64,000 nt of DNA from Aphrocallistes beatrix (taxonomy: Eukaryota > Porifera > Hexactinellida > Sceptrulophora > Aphrocallistidae). The DNA lies in the NCBI GenBank assembly GCA_963281255.1, contig OY725495.1:4092001-4156000 (forward strand), given 5' to 3'. The notes under the pieces are model-generated. The model did no database searches, was not told the origin of the DNA, and saw only the letters and a list, made by a program, of their open reading frames with translations. Positions 32,969-43,800 of this stretch are shown one piece after another. Position numbers and translations under genes: made by a program. How positions within the stretch are numbered: position 1 is the stretch's first letter; each line of letters opens with the position of its first letter.

Positions 32969-33329
32969 ATACACTTAACTCGAAACGCAATTTTAAGCAT
33001 TAAAACCCAAAAACTGACTGAAGGATTAATATAAACTAATCTATATCGGAGAACAAGAATAAATGTATATATAATTATATATATATATTAGACAGTAGAA
33101 CATAAATATGTTAGTGAGACTAACACAACATTGCTGAACACTAATAAATTACAACTATAAAGTTCTAACACAATCTAATTGCAAATCAAATTACAAACTA
33201 AAAGCTTCAATTTATTAAACAATCCATAATCTGAAAGGATGTTCAGTTGTTAACATTGAAATCTGAAACGGAGCTAAACTCGAAAATCTGAGATAGTCAA
33301 GAAATAATCTTATAGGAATTTGAAGATAA

Positions 33330-34440
33330 ACTGGTAGAGGTGAGACTACATCAACTAGAGACACGTCTAAACTTCTAGAGGAACTCAGGGTAGCTATCTC
33401 AGGTCTGGGAGAATTTATCGAGCAGTAAATACCAGTGTTCCCTGCTACAAGAATGTGAGAGTAACTGTAACTGTGGGAGAGAGTTTAGGACTAAATCCTA
33501 TCCCAATTGTTCACAACACTAACAATATTTATGTAGCACAAGGATCAGAATTCATTCGGAAGAGTATCCATCTTCTCTGAGTCAAGAGAGCTCCTAAAGG
33601 CTTCAGACATTAGCTTCAGACATACCCATACAGTATGTCCAGGAATTATTACACAAAACTTATATAATATTAACCTATGCTTGGGAAGAGTATTGTAATT
33701 TCAGGATGACAGCATTTACTTATTTTCTTCCTATATACGTATATACTATTTTGAGTCATATTATCAAACAATGCGGTTCTGGAATACAAACTCGTTTTTT
33801 GTGAAAATCCCAAAAATTGTCTGCCATAGTATAGCAAAGTTTTCTTCTATACCTCTGAATTTATCTATGCAAAAAAATAAATAGTATCTATAGGAAGAAA
33901 AGACGTAAATGAAGTCATCCTGAAATTATAATACTCTTTCCAAGCATAGGTTTATTACGTAAAGTTAAAGTTTTGTCAATAATTCCGGACATCCTGTAGA
34001 AGTATCAGATCAACACGACTATCCACGAATGGAGATATCTACGTTAGCTGATTGGCTAAATAATCGAATACAAATCCTGGACAGTTCACTCCATTTCCTA
34101 GCAGAATATCAGTCAATGAATCAACCACATGACGTCAAACTAACTGAAGAAGAAGTGGACATGTTTAGTAATAATTACCCACACCACTCCCATTCTCTAA
34201 CAGCGGAGAAAAAATACGTTCTCTGATCACAAGAGGTTAGAAAAAAACAGGTTTCCTGCTTCTGCATGGATGCTAATAAGAGTATAATAGTCGGTGATTA
34301 TAGATTCAATGTTTCTCTTAAAGGAACTCTCTTCCATAGATGAGAAATTCAGGTGAGGAGAAGGGAATGTTCAAATCTGTTCAAGGAATAGCTCTGACAA
34401 GAAATTTCAAGCTAGAATGGCTAACAATAATCAGGGATTA
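33330..34440 (+). pseudogene. Decayed NHL-repeat gene split by a MITE
   Basis: Downstream of the NHL gene, fragments of the same kind are visible on the plus strand: a coiled-coil remnant near 33330 (LVEVRLHQLE), NHL pieces near 33490-33600, and the clearest at 33999-34226 (LADWLNNRIQILDSSLHF, MNQPHDVKLTEEEV). A further NHL piece lies near 34258-34340 (CMDANKSIIVGDY). Stop codons and frame changes separate them. A 366-bp MITE (33631-33996) interrupts the frame; removing it with one TA rejoins the reading frame at that point. Confidence 0.7.
33631..33996. mobile_element. MITE in the NHL pseudogene
   Basis: Ends CAGTATGTCCAGGAATTATT and the complement of AATAATTCCGGACATCCTG; TA on both sides (33629-33630, 33997-33998). 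A second inner inverted repeat (AACCTATGCTTGGGAAGAGT / CTCTTTCCAAGCATAGGTT) makes a long hairpin. Confidence 0.82.
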
Positions 34441-34860
34441 TAAAATTTCGTTGTTAATTGTGTAAACATAATTTTTAATCGCCCCCCTCTACATGATGAT
34501 GCAAGAATAGTATACTGTACTATCTTTGGAACTATCGATTGATTTTCTTCTGGATCTTAGCAGCTTGTCTTTTTCACTCAATGAAAACAAAATTTTATAC
34601 AACTTTTTTTGTGCGAACAAGATAATGACTAAATGATATTAGTCTTATTCCTGCTTGGGAACGTAAATTTATAATATTATCCTTTCCACAATAGCTATTA
34701 TTGGTTAGACGTATGGAATAACGAGATTGATGCTAGGAGCTAGCTGTAGACTACCCTGTATATCTTATATATAATTATATAATGGCTTTATCATCAACCT
34801 AATTATATAGTCTATAATGCAAACACTTTTAGTGGGAGAAAGAGTAGGGAAGGAAAAGAG

Positions 34861-37752
34861 CTAGACAGAATTGGAGGGATACTCTGCACTGGAATTGGAA
34901 TCTTTCTTGTTAACAGTGTCAAGCCAGAGAGCTAGCGTCATTTGGGATTGGTTTCTGGCCTGTTTCATTTGGTCCATGTTTTGTTCCATCGCTTCTAGGA
35001 TGGGTTCGATGCTGGTGTAGCAACCTGAGTAGTATGCGTTGAAGGCTTTTGAGAGGAGTTTCAACTGCTGACTCATTACTTTCAACTGGAAGAGTTAATA
35101 ATGGTAAATACTGTCAGGAAGTTATATTTTAACCAGATTCGGACTAGGGATTTTGCTAACTCATTTCCGGTATTAAACTGCGGTTGGCTTAGTGGTTTTT
35201 CTATTTATAGTAAGACCCCATATTTATAGTAAGAACTTGTATGGCTTCCCCGCCCAAAATGGCTTAACCCGGAAATGACGCAACAAAACACCTCGCAAAG
35301 CGCGGGTTAAGTCATTTTTGGCGGGGAAACCCTAAAAGGGTGGTGTCTAGTCTATAAATAGAATTGACTCTTTTAAGTGCATTCAGAGTTGAAAATATAT
35401 AATACTTGTTTGAGATCGATTTTTTTAATTGAATTAAATAATAATATAATGTAACTTATTCTGGAAATTAAATTGTATTTTTGGGTTGCATTATTTTGGC
35501 AACCAATGGAGTTAATGGAATTTATTCGCCAAAGTAATGGTCCATCTAATAATAGTATTCCATTCTAATCTTAACCAATCATATCCGTACCCTATTCTCT
35601 TCGAGTAGCTTAGCCTTAATAGTCACATCCTGTTTGAGATGATCAAACTTCTCCCTCGACTTCTCAAGCTCAGCTTGCAGTCCGTCCAGCTTCACTTTAG
35701 AGATGCTCTTCCCTTGCGACTGAGCGAGCTCGGCTGTCTCCAACTCAGCTCTGCAAGCGTCGTAGAGGACTCTAGCGGACTCGTACTGCCTCACTGTGCA
35801 GTTGGTGTCCTCAATCGTTTTCTCGCTGAGTGTGTAGAGAGCGTTGGAGAAGTGAGCTATGCTCAATAGCAGCTCTTCTCCTATCGAGGAAGTTAAATAT
35901 TATGTAAGGGACAGTCAACCCATCTCAAATACCAACTCGTTCCTATTTTGGGGTTTCAGTTGGAAAGTGGACGATTATAACCATCAATGGAATTGCTGAC
36001 ACGAATTAACATAGGATGAGTTGACTGGCATTCACATTATGTAGTGTTAGCAGAGGCAAAGCCAGTTATTTAAACAGGACAACCCGTGGGGAAATAGCCT
36101 CACTCTTCTAAATAAATAATTCTACAAATTTACGACTAGAACACTTGCCTTGCTTGCAAGAGGTTTTCTGAGTCTCACAATTCCACTCAAACAGCATTCT
36201 TAAATCTGGATCTCTCAACGCGAGGTTAGAGAAGCTCTCAGCTAGAGACTTCTGCACCTGTAGCAATCTCTCCAGGTGTGAACAGTACTGGTTAGTCAGA
36301 AGCAAAATCTCACGGTACCTACAATCATAATAATAATAATAATAACAAGCGCGCTTTGCTTACTTGCGCTGCGCGGCTTGCGGACACTTTGTGTCGCCCT
36401 GCGGGCGCATGGAGTTACTCAATCTAGCCTATTTTGGGAAATTTTTAATTTATACAAATATTGCAAACAAAAGTTAACAAATAATTTCTCATATGGACAC
36501 GAAAATATAATATCCAAGATCTACACCCCTGAAAACCCCATGTCAACCGTTAGAAGCTAGTCTCTAGCCTTTTTTTGAAATTTGTTTACTTTATGTATCT
36601 ATTGTAAATAAAAGTAAACAAATAATTTATCATATCGATCTGAAAATATGATATTCGGAATCTACACCCCTGAAAACCCCATTTCAACCGTTGAAAGCAA
36701 GTTTCTAACATATTTTTGAGATTTGTTTACTTTATGTATCTAATAAAACAAAAGTAAACAAATAATTTATCATATCGATCTGAAAATATGATATTCGGAA
36801 TCTACACCCCTGAAAACTCCATTTCAACCGTTGAAAGCAAGTTTCTAACATATTTTTGAGATTTGTTTACTTTATGTATCTAATATAAACAAAAGTAAAC
36901 AAATAATTTATCATATCGATCTGAAAATATGATATTCGGAATCTACACCCCTAAAAACCCCATGTCACCCGTTGGAAGCTAGTCTCTAGCATATTTTTCA
37001 AAATTCGTCAAATGGTGTTAAAATATGCATATAAAGGTGTGAAAATTTACACTCCAATTAATTATATAATAATTATATAATAATTATATAATAATTATAT
37101 AATAATTATATAATAATTATATAATAATTATATAATTATTATAATAATTATATAATTATTATATAATTATTATATAATAATTATATAATTATTATATAAT
37201 AATTATATAATTATTATATAATTATTATATAATAATTATATAATTATTATATACGTAATTATTATATAATTATTATATTAGTTTTATCCGGAATTCGTAT
37301 TAACCGAAGTGATTTACATGTATTTTCCTCCGCAGCGGATAAGAATCTATTATCCGTGTTCGTGTAGGTTCTACTGTATTACGTTTATAGAATCATTCAG
37401 TGAGTTCCGACCTGATTTGCGTGTCCTTGAGCTTTTCTACTTCGACATCAACATGCTGATCCACCGTCCGACTGGCTTTCCCCATCTTCTCATTCACATA
37501 CTGCTTCAGCATCTTCCAATGGTTGGTCCCGTACTCCTTCAGAGCATTGCTACTGCTCGGAGTGGTCCCTTCCTTGGGGCCGCCACTTCCAGATGGTTTC
37601 CTGCCCACTACCATGGTGGTGGCGTTATGCGGTGGGTCGTGAGTGGCGGGTACCTGGAATAAGAGGTCGACTGGAGTGCCGGCCTGTCCTCCTCCCTGTG
37701 TGAATGCTGCGGATGCGATGACTGGAGGTTCTGTAGGGTCGTTATAAGCCAT
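34861..37752 (-). CDS. ARFIP: Arfaptin (ARFIP), four exons, 341 residues
   Basis: Exons on the minus strand are 37752-37412, 36318-36149, 35880-35591 and 35085-34861, with ATG at 37752. The product aligns with human arfaptins from KxYVNEKMGKASRTVD through the AH/BAR domain: ESFSNLALRDPDLRMLFEWN, CETQKTSCKQG, SEKTIEDTNCTVRQYESAR and KQDVTIKAKLLEEN. It ends after a helix matching MHKQLLLFHNAVSAYFAGN. Its predicted length (341) is about that of vertebrate arfaptin-2. Arfaptins bind GTP-loaded Arf1/Arl1 and Rac1 at the trans-Golgi with a crescent BAR dimer. Intron 2 begins GCAAGT (AAG|GCAAGT), a GC-AG intron; the only nearby GT site would break the frame. Exon 1 uses the weaker donor AG|GTCGGA. 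Confidence 0.92.
35150..35400. repeat. Foldback repeat with TATAAATAG-like box
   Basis: CTTCCCCGCCCAAAATGGCT at about 35247 and ATTTTTGGCGGGGAAACC at about 35315 are inverted around a CGGGTTAAG core. A TCTATAAATAGAATTGACTC box follows at about 35351, and an inverted CTATTTATAG lies at about 35200. Similar pieces occur at about 50680-50740 and 60830-60895. It lies in arfaptin intron 3. Confidence 0.65.
36345..37010. repeat. Tandem repeat, about 140-bp unit, with GC-rich hairpin end
   Basis: A GC-rich end (GCGCGCTTTGCTTACTTGCG) is followed by a first diverged unit (about 36420-36570). About three close units then begin near 36573, 36713 and 36853, each with TTTACTTTATGTATCTA, CATATCGATCTGAAAATATG and TCTACACCCCTGAAAAC. 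It lies in intron 1 of arfaptin. Confidence 0.85.
37050..37285. repeat. AT-only tandem array, 11-bp palindromic unit
   Basis: About 235 bp made almost only of AATTATATAAT units in alternating orientation. It is able to form cruciform structures, and is close to arfaptin exon 1. The tail of a TACAGTAGAACTCGG-type MITE follows (about 37290-37380). Confidence 0.9.
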
Positions 37753-37855
37753 TCTAACAGTTCGAATGGATACAACCAGGAATTAGGTCTGCACCAAAGT
37801 TTATACTTTCAAATGGAACAACTCAACATAACAATTACACTAATTCATAAATAAG

Positions 37856-38007
37856 TACAATAGAGTCTCCCAAAAACGGACACTCTGAATAACGGAACAA
37901 TCCTCTACAACGACCAACCTCGTGGAATGGAATGAATTTACCATATATGTATAATATGAGTCAAAGCACTGACACCTCTCTACAACGGACAAAAATCCAC
38001 TGTGTAT
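37856..38007. mobile_element. MITE, TACAGTGGAGTCTC family (copy 3, right end worn)
   Basis: It starts TACAATAGAGTCTCCCAAAA and carries CGGACACTCTGAATAACGG and CAACCTCGTGGAATG words as in the copies at 6541 and 21243. Just upstream of arfaptin. Confidence 0.7.
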
Positions 38008-38065
38008 ATTTAATTTTCACGAAGTCTATAATTAGATGGATGACAGCTAACTTGACGTTATTTAA

Positions 38066-38186
38066 AACCCGAGGAATACTTGGGGTCAAAGGTATAAATA
38101 GAAATGACCCAGCTTTCATTTTCATTTTCAGTTTACTTTCAATTAACTCTCACTTTCACTTCAACATTCCTGGACGTCCACGGGTT
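38066..38186. mobile_element. piggyBac-like MITE with TATAAATAG box (single copy)
   Basis: TTAA borders lie at 38062-38065 and 38187-38190, with an ACCCGAGGA-type end and an inverted CCACGGGTT end. The interior GGGGTCAAAGGTATAAATAG and CATTTTCATTTTCAGTTTAC matches unit 1 at 16084-16200. Confidence 0.75.
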
Positions 38187-38271
38187 TTAATTAATCACAA
38201 AACTTTAAAATTATTATTAAAAAATATAAATACATATATACGTATATGTATATTTACTTAAAGATGAATCA

Positions 38272-39345
38272 CTAAAACTGATTCAAATCAATCAATCGTG
38301 CAATGGAATCATCCCACTTCTGTCTCGCATATACATCCATATCTCTCAACAACTTTTCACACCTCTCCTTATCATCACAACCCGCTCCAATTCCTAGATG
38401 GTACAAAGCGAAGTGCTCATCCCTTCCCTTACAAACAGAGACGAATTCTTGAGACAACCGCCGTACATTTAATAAAGCACGTTCCACAGCTCTATAACGC
38501 TCTGACAAGTCAAATCTCAGAACATGCTGCAGTTTGGATAAGCATAGTGGACAGAGGAATAAGGTTTGACTCTCAGCTTCAGGTGTATTACCGCTGGCGT
38601 TCATTAGACAAGCGAAGTCATAGCAATGCGCTAGTCCGAAAGTATGCGTTAACTCGTGTATCAACACTTTGGTTAGGCGCCAGAACAATTTGGAAGGCGC
38701 CAAACGCAGAATACCATCTGATTCATCTGAATATTTCCCAAAAGAGATAATCCCAGAACCTCCTTTAAAGTTGGCATGGCCGAGCACGAAATTCGCTATA
38801 AAATCAGGGAAAAGATCTTCAAAGGTAACTCCTATAACCGCGAACACATTTGTCTGGCGTTTTTTCTTTAAGAAATGTATTAAATCCGGTGCCAGATACT
38901 GAATACGTTTCGTTCCTGGATGAATCCGAGTGGTTGCTTTCGTATTCTCAATTGGCAGATCAGTTACCATAGATACCTCACACCCGTAGAAGAATGCTTG
39001 GCATAGTTCAGTCAGGAGGGAGAGCATGCGTGTAACCTGGTGATAGAGTAGCGGATTGGAATGTGATGCCTGTGACGTCATGAGAAGTAACTGTATCTTC
39101 TTCTGTTTGAGTCGGCGCCATTCTGATAGAGAAGGCGGGAATGTGAGAGAAGATTTATAATTAGAAAAAGTTTGACTCGCAAAATTGAGCTTTAAAGGGA
39201 GATTTAGTTTAGAATTGATAGAGATGGATTTACTTTCATTTGAGATTGGAGTGTATTTCTCACGAAACGGAATCAGATCAAGGTGGGTGGCAAGATGGAT
39301 AAATTCATGAGGTTCTAAAACATGAAGAGTGTCGGTTTGAATCAT
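38272..39345 (-). CDS. AMZ: Archaemetzincin (AMZ), zinc metalloprotease
   Basis: This single-exon gene of 357 residues starts at ATG 39345. The metzincin zinc site HELTHTFGLAHC begins at about residue 230, followed by DFACLMN and, 17 residues after the Met, CPLC. This is the archaemetzincin signature, in which Cys residues bind a second zinc and the third zinc ligand is the His of the HExxHxxGxxH motif. The length equals that of animal AMZ2 (about 360). Family members are soluble aminopeptidase-like enzymes of poorly known substrate. All catalytic residues are present, so the gene looks intact. The surrounding N-terminal half (1-140) is only weakly recognisable. It sits 0.5 kb upstream of arfaptin on the same strand. 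Confidence 0.93.
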   Translation of the reverse strand: MIQTDTLHVLEPHEFIHLATHLDLIPFREKYTPISNESKSISINSKLNLPLKLNFASQTFSNYKSSLTFPPSLSEWRRLKQKKIQLLLMTSQASHSNPLLYHQVTRMLSLLTELCQAFFYGCEVSMVTDLPIENTKATTRIHPGTKRIQYLAPDLIHFLKKKRQTNVFAVIGVTFEDLFPDFIANFVLGHANFKGGSGIISFGKYSDESDGILRLAPSKLFWRLTKVLIHELTHTFGLAHCYDFACLMNASGNTPEAESQTLFLCPLCLSKLQHVLRFDLSERYRAVERALLNVRRLSQEFVSVCKGRDEHFALYHLGIGAGCDDKERCEKLLRDMDVYARQKWDDSIARLIDLNQF

Positions 39346-39480
39346 TTCTTTAACTCGAGTTAAGACTAAAATATCACAACAAATTATAACTGCAATAAAA
39401 GTATATTAAGACCAGTGGATTGTTTTTCGCGAAATGATTTTTTACGATGTGGGATCTGATTTTCACACTTACATGTCCAT

Positions 39481-39654
39481 TACAGTGGAATTCGCTTATT
39501 ATCAACTCCCTTATTAGCAATATTTCTATTAGCAACCAATCTTCAGGTCCAGGTGAAGACTTTGTGTGAATTATATTCCCTTATTAGAAACTTCGCGTAT
39601 TAGCAACCATTTTATGAGCAAAACTCGAGTTGCTAATAAGCGAATTCCACTGTA
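39481..39654. mobile_element. MITE, TACAGTGGAATTCGCTTATT family (copy 2)
   Basis: Ends TACAGTGGAATTCGCTTATT and AATAAGCGAATTCCACTGTA are exact complements. Slightly longer than copy 1 at 32825. Confidence 0.88.
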
Positions 39655-40140
39655 TGTGGATATAAGGCATTAACCTGTGTATCGGGGGACGGTCACAGGA
39701 ATTTCCAAATCGGAGCGAGGCGGGGCCAAATAAAATAATCCGGGGCCGTTACTATGATTTGGTTTAGGTGGTCGAATGAAATCCGGGGCCGCAGAATCAA
39801 ACTCGAGGCAAATGCCCCGGGTGTTCCCCATGGGACCTCCCTGTGTGTATATACGTATGCATATATGCAGGAATATTCTTAATATATCAAGGTGTGAAGC
39901 TGCACTATCAGTCAGTCTGCAGACATTTTTTGAAGTTTCCAATTGCCAATGTTTTCCCAAAGCCTAATTTATCGCAATATTTTTGAAATGTACATCAATC
40001 AATTAATCAGTCAGAAATTAAAATTAAACTGTTCCATGAGGATTCAACTAATATAAAAATAGACTGTTGATAAAACTGCGACCTGAGTAGAGATTGATTG
40101 GCTGAGCAAACCTGTGCTGTGCGATTGCCAGGGAGGTAAG

Positions 40141-40175
40141 TATAAAAGCGAGTCAGTCAGTCGGGATAGAGAATA
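40141..40175 (+). promoter_or_regulatory. TATA-like core promoter candidate
   Basis: TATAAAAGCGAGTCAGTCAG has a good TATA box followed by TCAGTC repeats that resemble an initiator. No gene starts downstream on this strand; the segment may be the promoter of a mobile element whose body has been lost. Weak evidence. Confidence 0.35.
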
Positions 40176-40335
40176 GGCTCTTTAGGGAGGAATTCTAACA
40201 CCAGCACCTAGGGTAGGATAAGATCAAGGGATTGTCTAGGAGAGTGAGACGCTACTTTCCAGGCTATTATTTTAAGCCCGAAAGTGTTTAGGAGAGTGAA
40301 AATCCAGAATAATACCCAATTTACTCTATATTATA

Positions 40336-40501
40336 CACAAAGTCCTCTCTAATTGTCCACCATTGGGTAATGGGATCCTAAGTGGACAATTTGAGAACCC
40401 TGGACAATTAGAGAATTCGAAGTGTGTGTGCACATAGTACTCATATTCTGGCAAGTGGACAATTAGAGAATTGGACAATTATAGTAGGAGAGGACCTACT
40501 G
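40336..40501. mobile_element. 166-bp MITE with an empty-site match at about 43500
   Basis: Ends CACAAAGTCCTCTCTAATTG and the complement of GGACCTACTG; TA on both sides (40334-40335, 40502-40503). GGACAATTAGAGAA words repeat inside. The related repeat at 43459-43600 reads straight across this point (TTATAATG), so the insertion boundaries are exact. Confidence 0.8.
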
Positions 40502-40801
40502 TAATGGTATTTATCGATTTAGGCGTATGGAGATTAGGGGTTTAAGATTAGGAGCGTATCTCTGGAGAGCTGTATAATTCCTGGGAAAGATGGGTAAGCA
40601 TTTGTAGTGGAGCTCCTAGTGTAGGAGAGAGTTCATTGTCCGTAACTGTACTTACACCACTTCTTTCGAAAAATAAACGGATAACATAGGAACATTTCAC
40701 TAAGTACGGTAGATACAAATTTCACACTTTAAGAGCTGAAAAAGAGGTTACATTTTGAAGTTCAAACTGGAAGGATTGTAAAAGGAAGTTTGACATTAAA
40801 T

Positions 40802-43800
40802 TCATTTGTTGTATGTGACGAGTATAAATTGACTAAAACTCACATATTGCCGCAAGTGAGAATCTTCTAATGACTCTTTCTCCAATTTCCAATGTAAGCC
40901 GATCTAATATAAAAAACCCAGTCAATCAAAATAAATATCATCACCAGTTATTTAAAAGAAAAATCTTTAGATACTAAACATTATTCCTCTCCACTCCAGA
41001 ATGTTAGAGTGTTGGTAAGAAAAGAACAACAATTCATACAAATAATAAATAAAGTATGTGCATTACCTTGTGATATAGACGTACGTTCTCGTAGCTTAAT
41101 TCCTTCTGGACTTTATTGCGGGTCTAAATATTAGGAAGCTTATAACGTACATAGTAATCTAAATTTTTGTAACCAAGGTAGTTAATTGTATGGAAATGTC
41201 CGTATACAGGTATCTTATAGAAGAAAATCAGCACTTCCCTCTCTATACATGTCAACCGTCCCGTTTTTGGTGGAATGTCCCGCTTTTTTCACTCTTCTAT
41301 TGAGCTAAATTCACGAATCCCTGTTTTTCATGAAATTAGTCCATTATGCTGCGTTTTTGGATTACATGTATAATACTTTTCAAAGTCCGGCCATTTCCTA
41401 CGAAATTCAACGCCGCTTTTATCATAACTCAAATATGCATGTTGCTAAGATAGAATATATAAACGTCGATTCAAAATATAGAGGTTGATAGGATTAATTT
41501 TTGTGTTCGGATTAGAGAGGGTTGACTGTATTCAGTGAAAGTTAGGTCGAATACCAACATCTGAACGTCAGGAGAATAGAAATCTCTTCTCCGAGTACTA
41601 TCAGTGTATAGTATAATGTTACAATATTGTAGTACTGACATGTCTACTGAGGATGAGTGAAGGTCCCATTGATAGGCCTACAGTACAGCAGCAGCAGAAA
41701 CAGCCACACAACAGCCACTTCAAGTTCTGACTGATCTCTGATTGGAGAATGCGGTTAATCCGATGGACTGTCTTCTGGAACTCTTCCTCAGCAACCTAAA
41801 GCAGACATTGGAATGTAAATAGAAATGAATAGAAGTAGCACTAAAATATAAATATAGTTGACTCCGCTTGTCATTGGCGGGTTAATAGGGTCACATCGGT
41901 CAGAGGACACTTTGCCACGATTAAACGGAGAACCCATATTAACCGAAAATATTTTGTATTAGCTTCTATGTGTGAGAGCTATTCCGGTCCTGCCAAAAGT
42001 GTCCCGATTAAACATTGACCCTATTAAGCGGAGTCAACTGTATCAAATATCAGAATCTTCTTGAAAGGCAAAACCAATAGAATCTCATTATCTAAATTAT
42101 AAATAGGATGTACGTAAATAACAACAATTTAGTAAACAATTCGTGTTTACCTTTCCGTTGAGTATAGGAGGATAGTCCATACTGAATCTGTTATTCAGTC
42201 CGAACCTAAAAGAACACAGTCAACAATCAGCTGCCATTCAGTCTGCCAGTATAAATAGTACAAATGTGATATGCTTATTTTCACATTTATATTTGTGCCT
42301 ATAAATAAATTTGCAAGGATTTACGAGAAAAAATATTTAAGAATGAAGGGAAGCAAGAAAAATCAAAGAAACAATAATCGTAGATTTGATAGGCCAGTTT
42401 AAAGAGTGAATGGATAGGCACAGATGTACATTAATGCTGAGTCACTCTGGATGATTAAATCCATCGTTGGGATGACTGGATTCCAAGAGAGGAGGATGTG
42501 GTGTTTATTAGCAGTAGGATGGTTGTTGAAATGTTTATTTTAGTATGCAAATTGATGGTAGAATAGATTTCTGAAACATAATTTATCGTTTCTTCAAAAT
42601 ATTATTTAGAAATTTCCACATTATTATCCATAAATTTGTAGATTCAATAATCATTCAAGTATGTTCAACTTTAACCCTACTTGGACTTGGGGTACAAAGT
42701 ATAAATAGAAAAATCCCACTTCATTTTCACTTTCAATTAACTTTCACTTTCACTTCAACATTCCGAGTCCAAGTAGGGTTAAATTATCTCTAAAAGAAAT
42801 CTGAATGAAAAATTTTTAAATATCGCTCTGTATAAAATGAATTTTATCCTTGGCAAATGACGGTATTAATTATGAACAATAAATGATCAGAAATCACTCT
42901 TACTTCTATACTGAGAAATTAGGAAAAAGGTTATTAGATTCGGTGATTTTCTTCAATCTTATTACCTCAATAAAGAACCAGTATGGAGTACACAGCTCAG
43001 TGTTATATATATCCTTGTATGAAAACATTCATTATTCGTACATTAATGTTACCTGATACAAGTGATACTGAAATTGTATGAATGAAAAGATTTGTTAAAC
43101 CGATGTCTCATCGCGAATGCAAGTTGACAATAGTAAGGCAACTGTTACAGTGAACTTGTTTCAGCTCCAAAAAGACCTTCAGTGGAAATTCGGGTATCAC
43201 ATTATTAAAATATAAGCAATAAATTCCCTCTACCTGAAATATGTTGGTGTACTGATGCAATAATGATAATACAGTCGACTCCGCTTAATAGGTTCACATC
43301 GGTCAGTGGACATTTTGTCCCGATTAAGCGGAGAACCCTATTAACCGAAAATATTTTGTATTAGCTTCTATGTGTGAGAGCTATTCCAGTCCTGCCAAAA
43401 GTGACCCGATTAAGCGGAGTCGACTGTATATGCAGTAGAAATCATTGTATAGGAGTGAATGGTTTAAGCCCGAAAGTGTTTAGGAGCGTGAAAATTTAGA
43501 ATATTACCCGATTTAGCTTTATTATAATGTTATTTATCGATTTAGGCGTATAAATATTTATGAATTTAAGACTAGGAGCATATCTCTGGAGGGCTGTATA
43601 ATACCGGTAATGCGGAAATGGTTCGACTTTTTATCATAGGATTAATGGTGGTTCTATATAAACTATTTCCTTTTTTGGAAAGTCGAACTATTTCCACCAT
43701 ACCTAATACCCTGATGCAGTAATATTGATGTGGGTAGAGGAGCTGAAACAAGTTTCTAATAACAGTGACTAAACATAAATCAATTATACACAGAAATGAA

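Larger units (their letters stand above)
32181..33329. other. Intergenic stretch rich in MITEs
   Basis: Two clear MITEs lie here (32544-32701, 32825-32968). The motif CAACGATTTTCAACCTTTTT at about 32330 resembles a hAT end. A (TA)n-rich patch lies at about 33065-33090. No gene. Confidence 0.6.
39346..40801. other. Intergenic stretch with MITEs, a dispersed repeat and a TATA motif
   Basis: It holds a TACAGTGGAATTCGC MITE (39481-39654) and a GC-richer repeat (39680-39840, shared with 18830-18960). A TATA-like motif TATAAAAGCGAGTCAGTCAG is at about 40141. A repeat at about 40280-40600, shared with 43459-43600, contains the MITE at 40336-40501. No ORF was accepted. Confidence 0.6.

Noticed and set aside
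37050..37285. Possible replication origin or scaffold-attachment site in the AT-only array
   Set aside because: Only base composition would support it; a plain palindromic tandem array explains the sequence.
40141..40600. A gene on the plus strand driven by the TATA-like motif at 40141
   Set aside because: No open frame or splice pattern follows; the downstream text is a dispersed repeat with a MITE in it.
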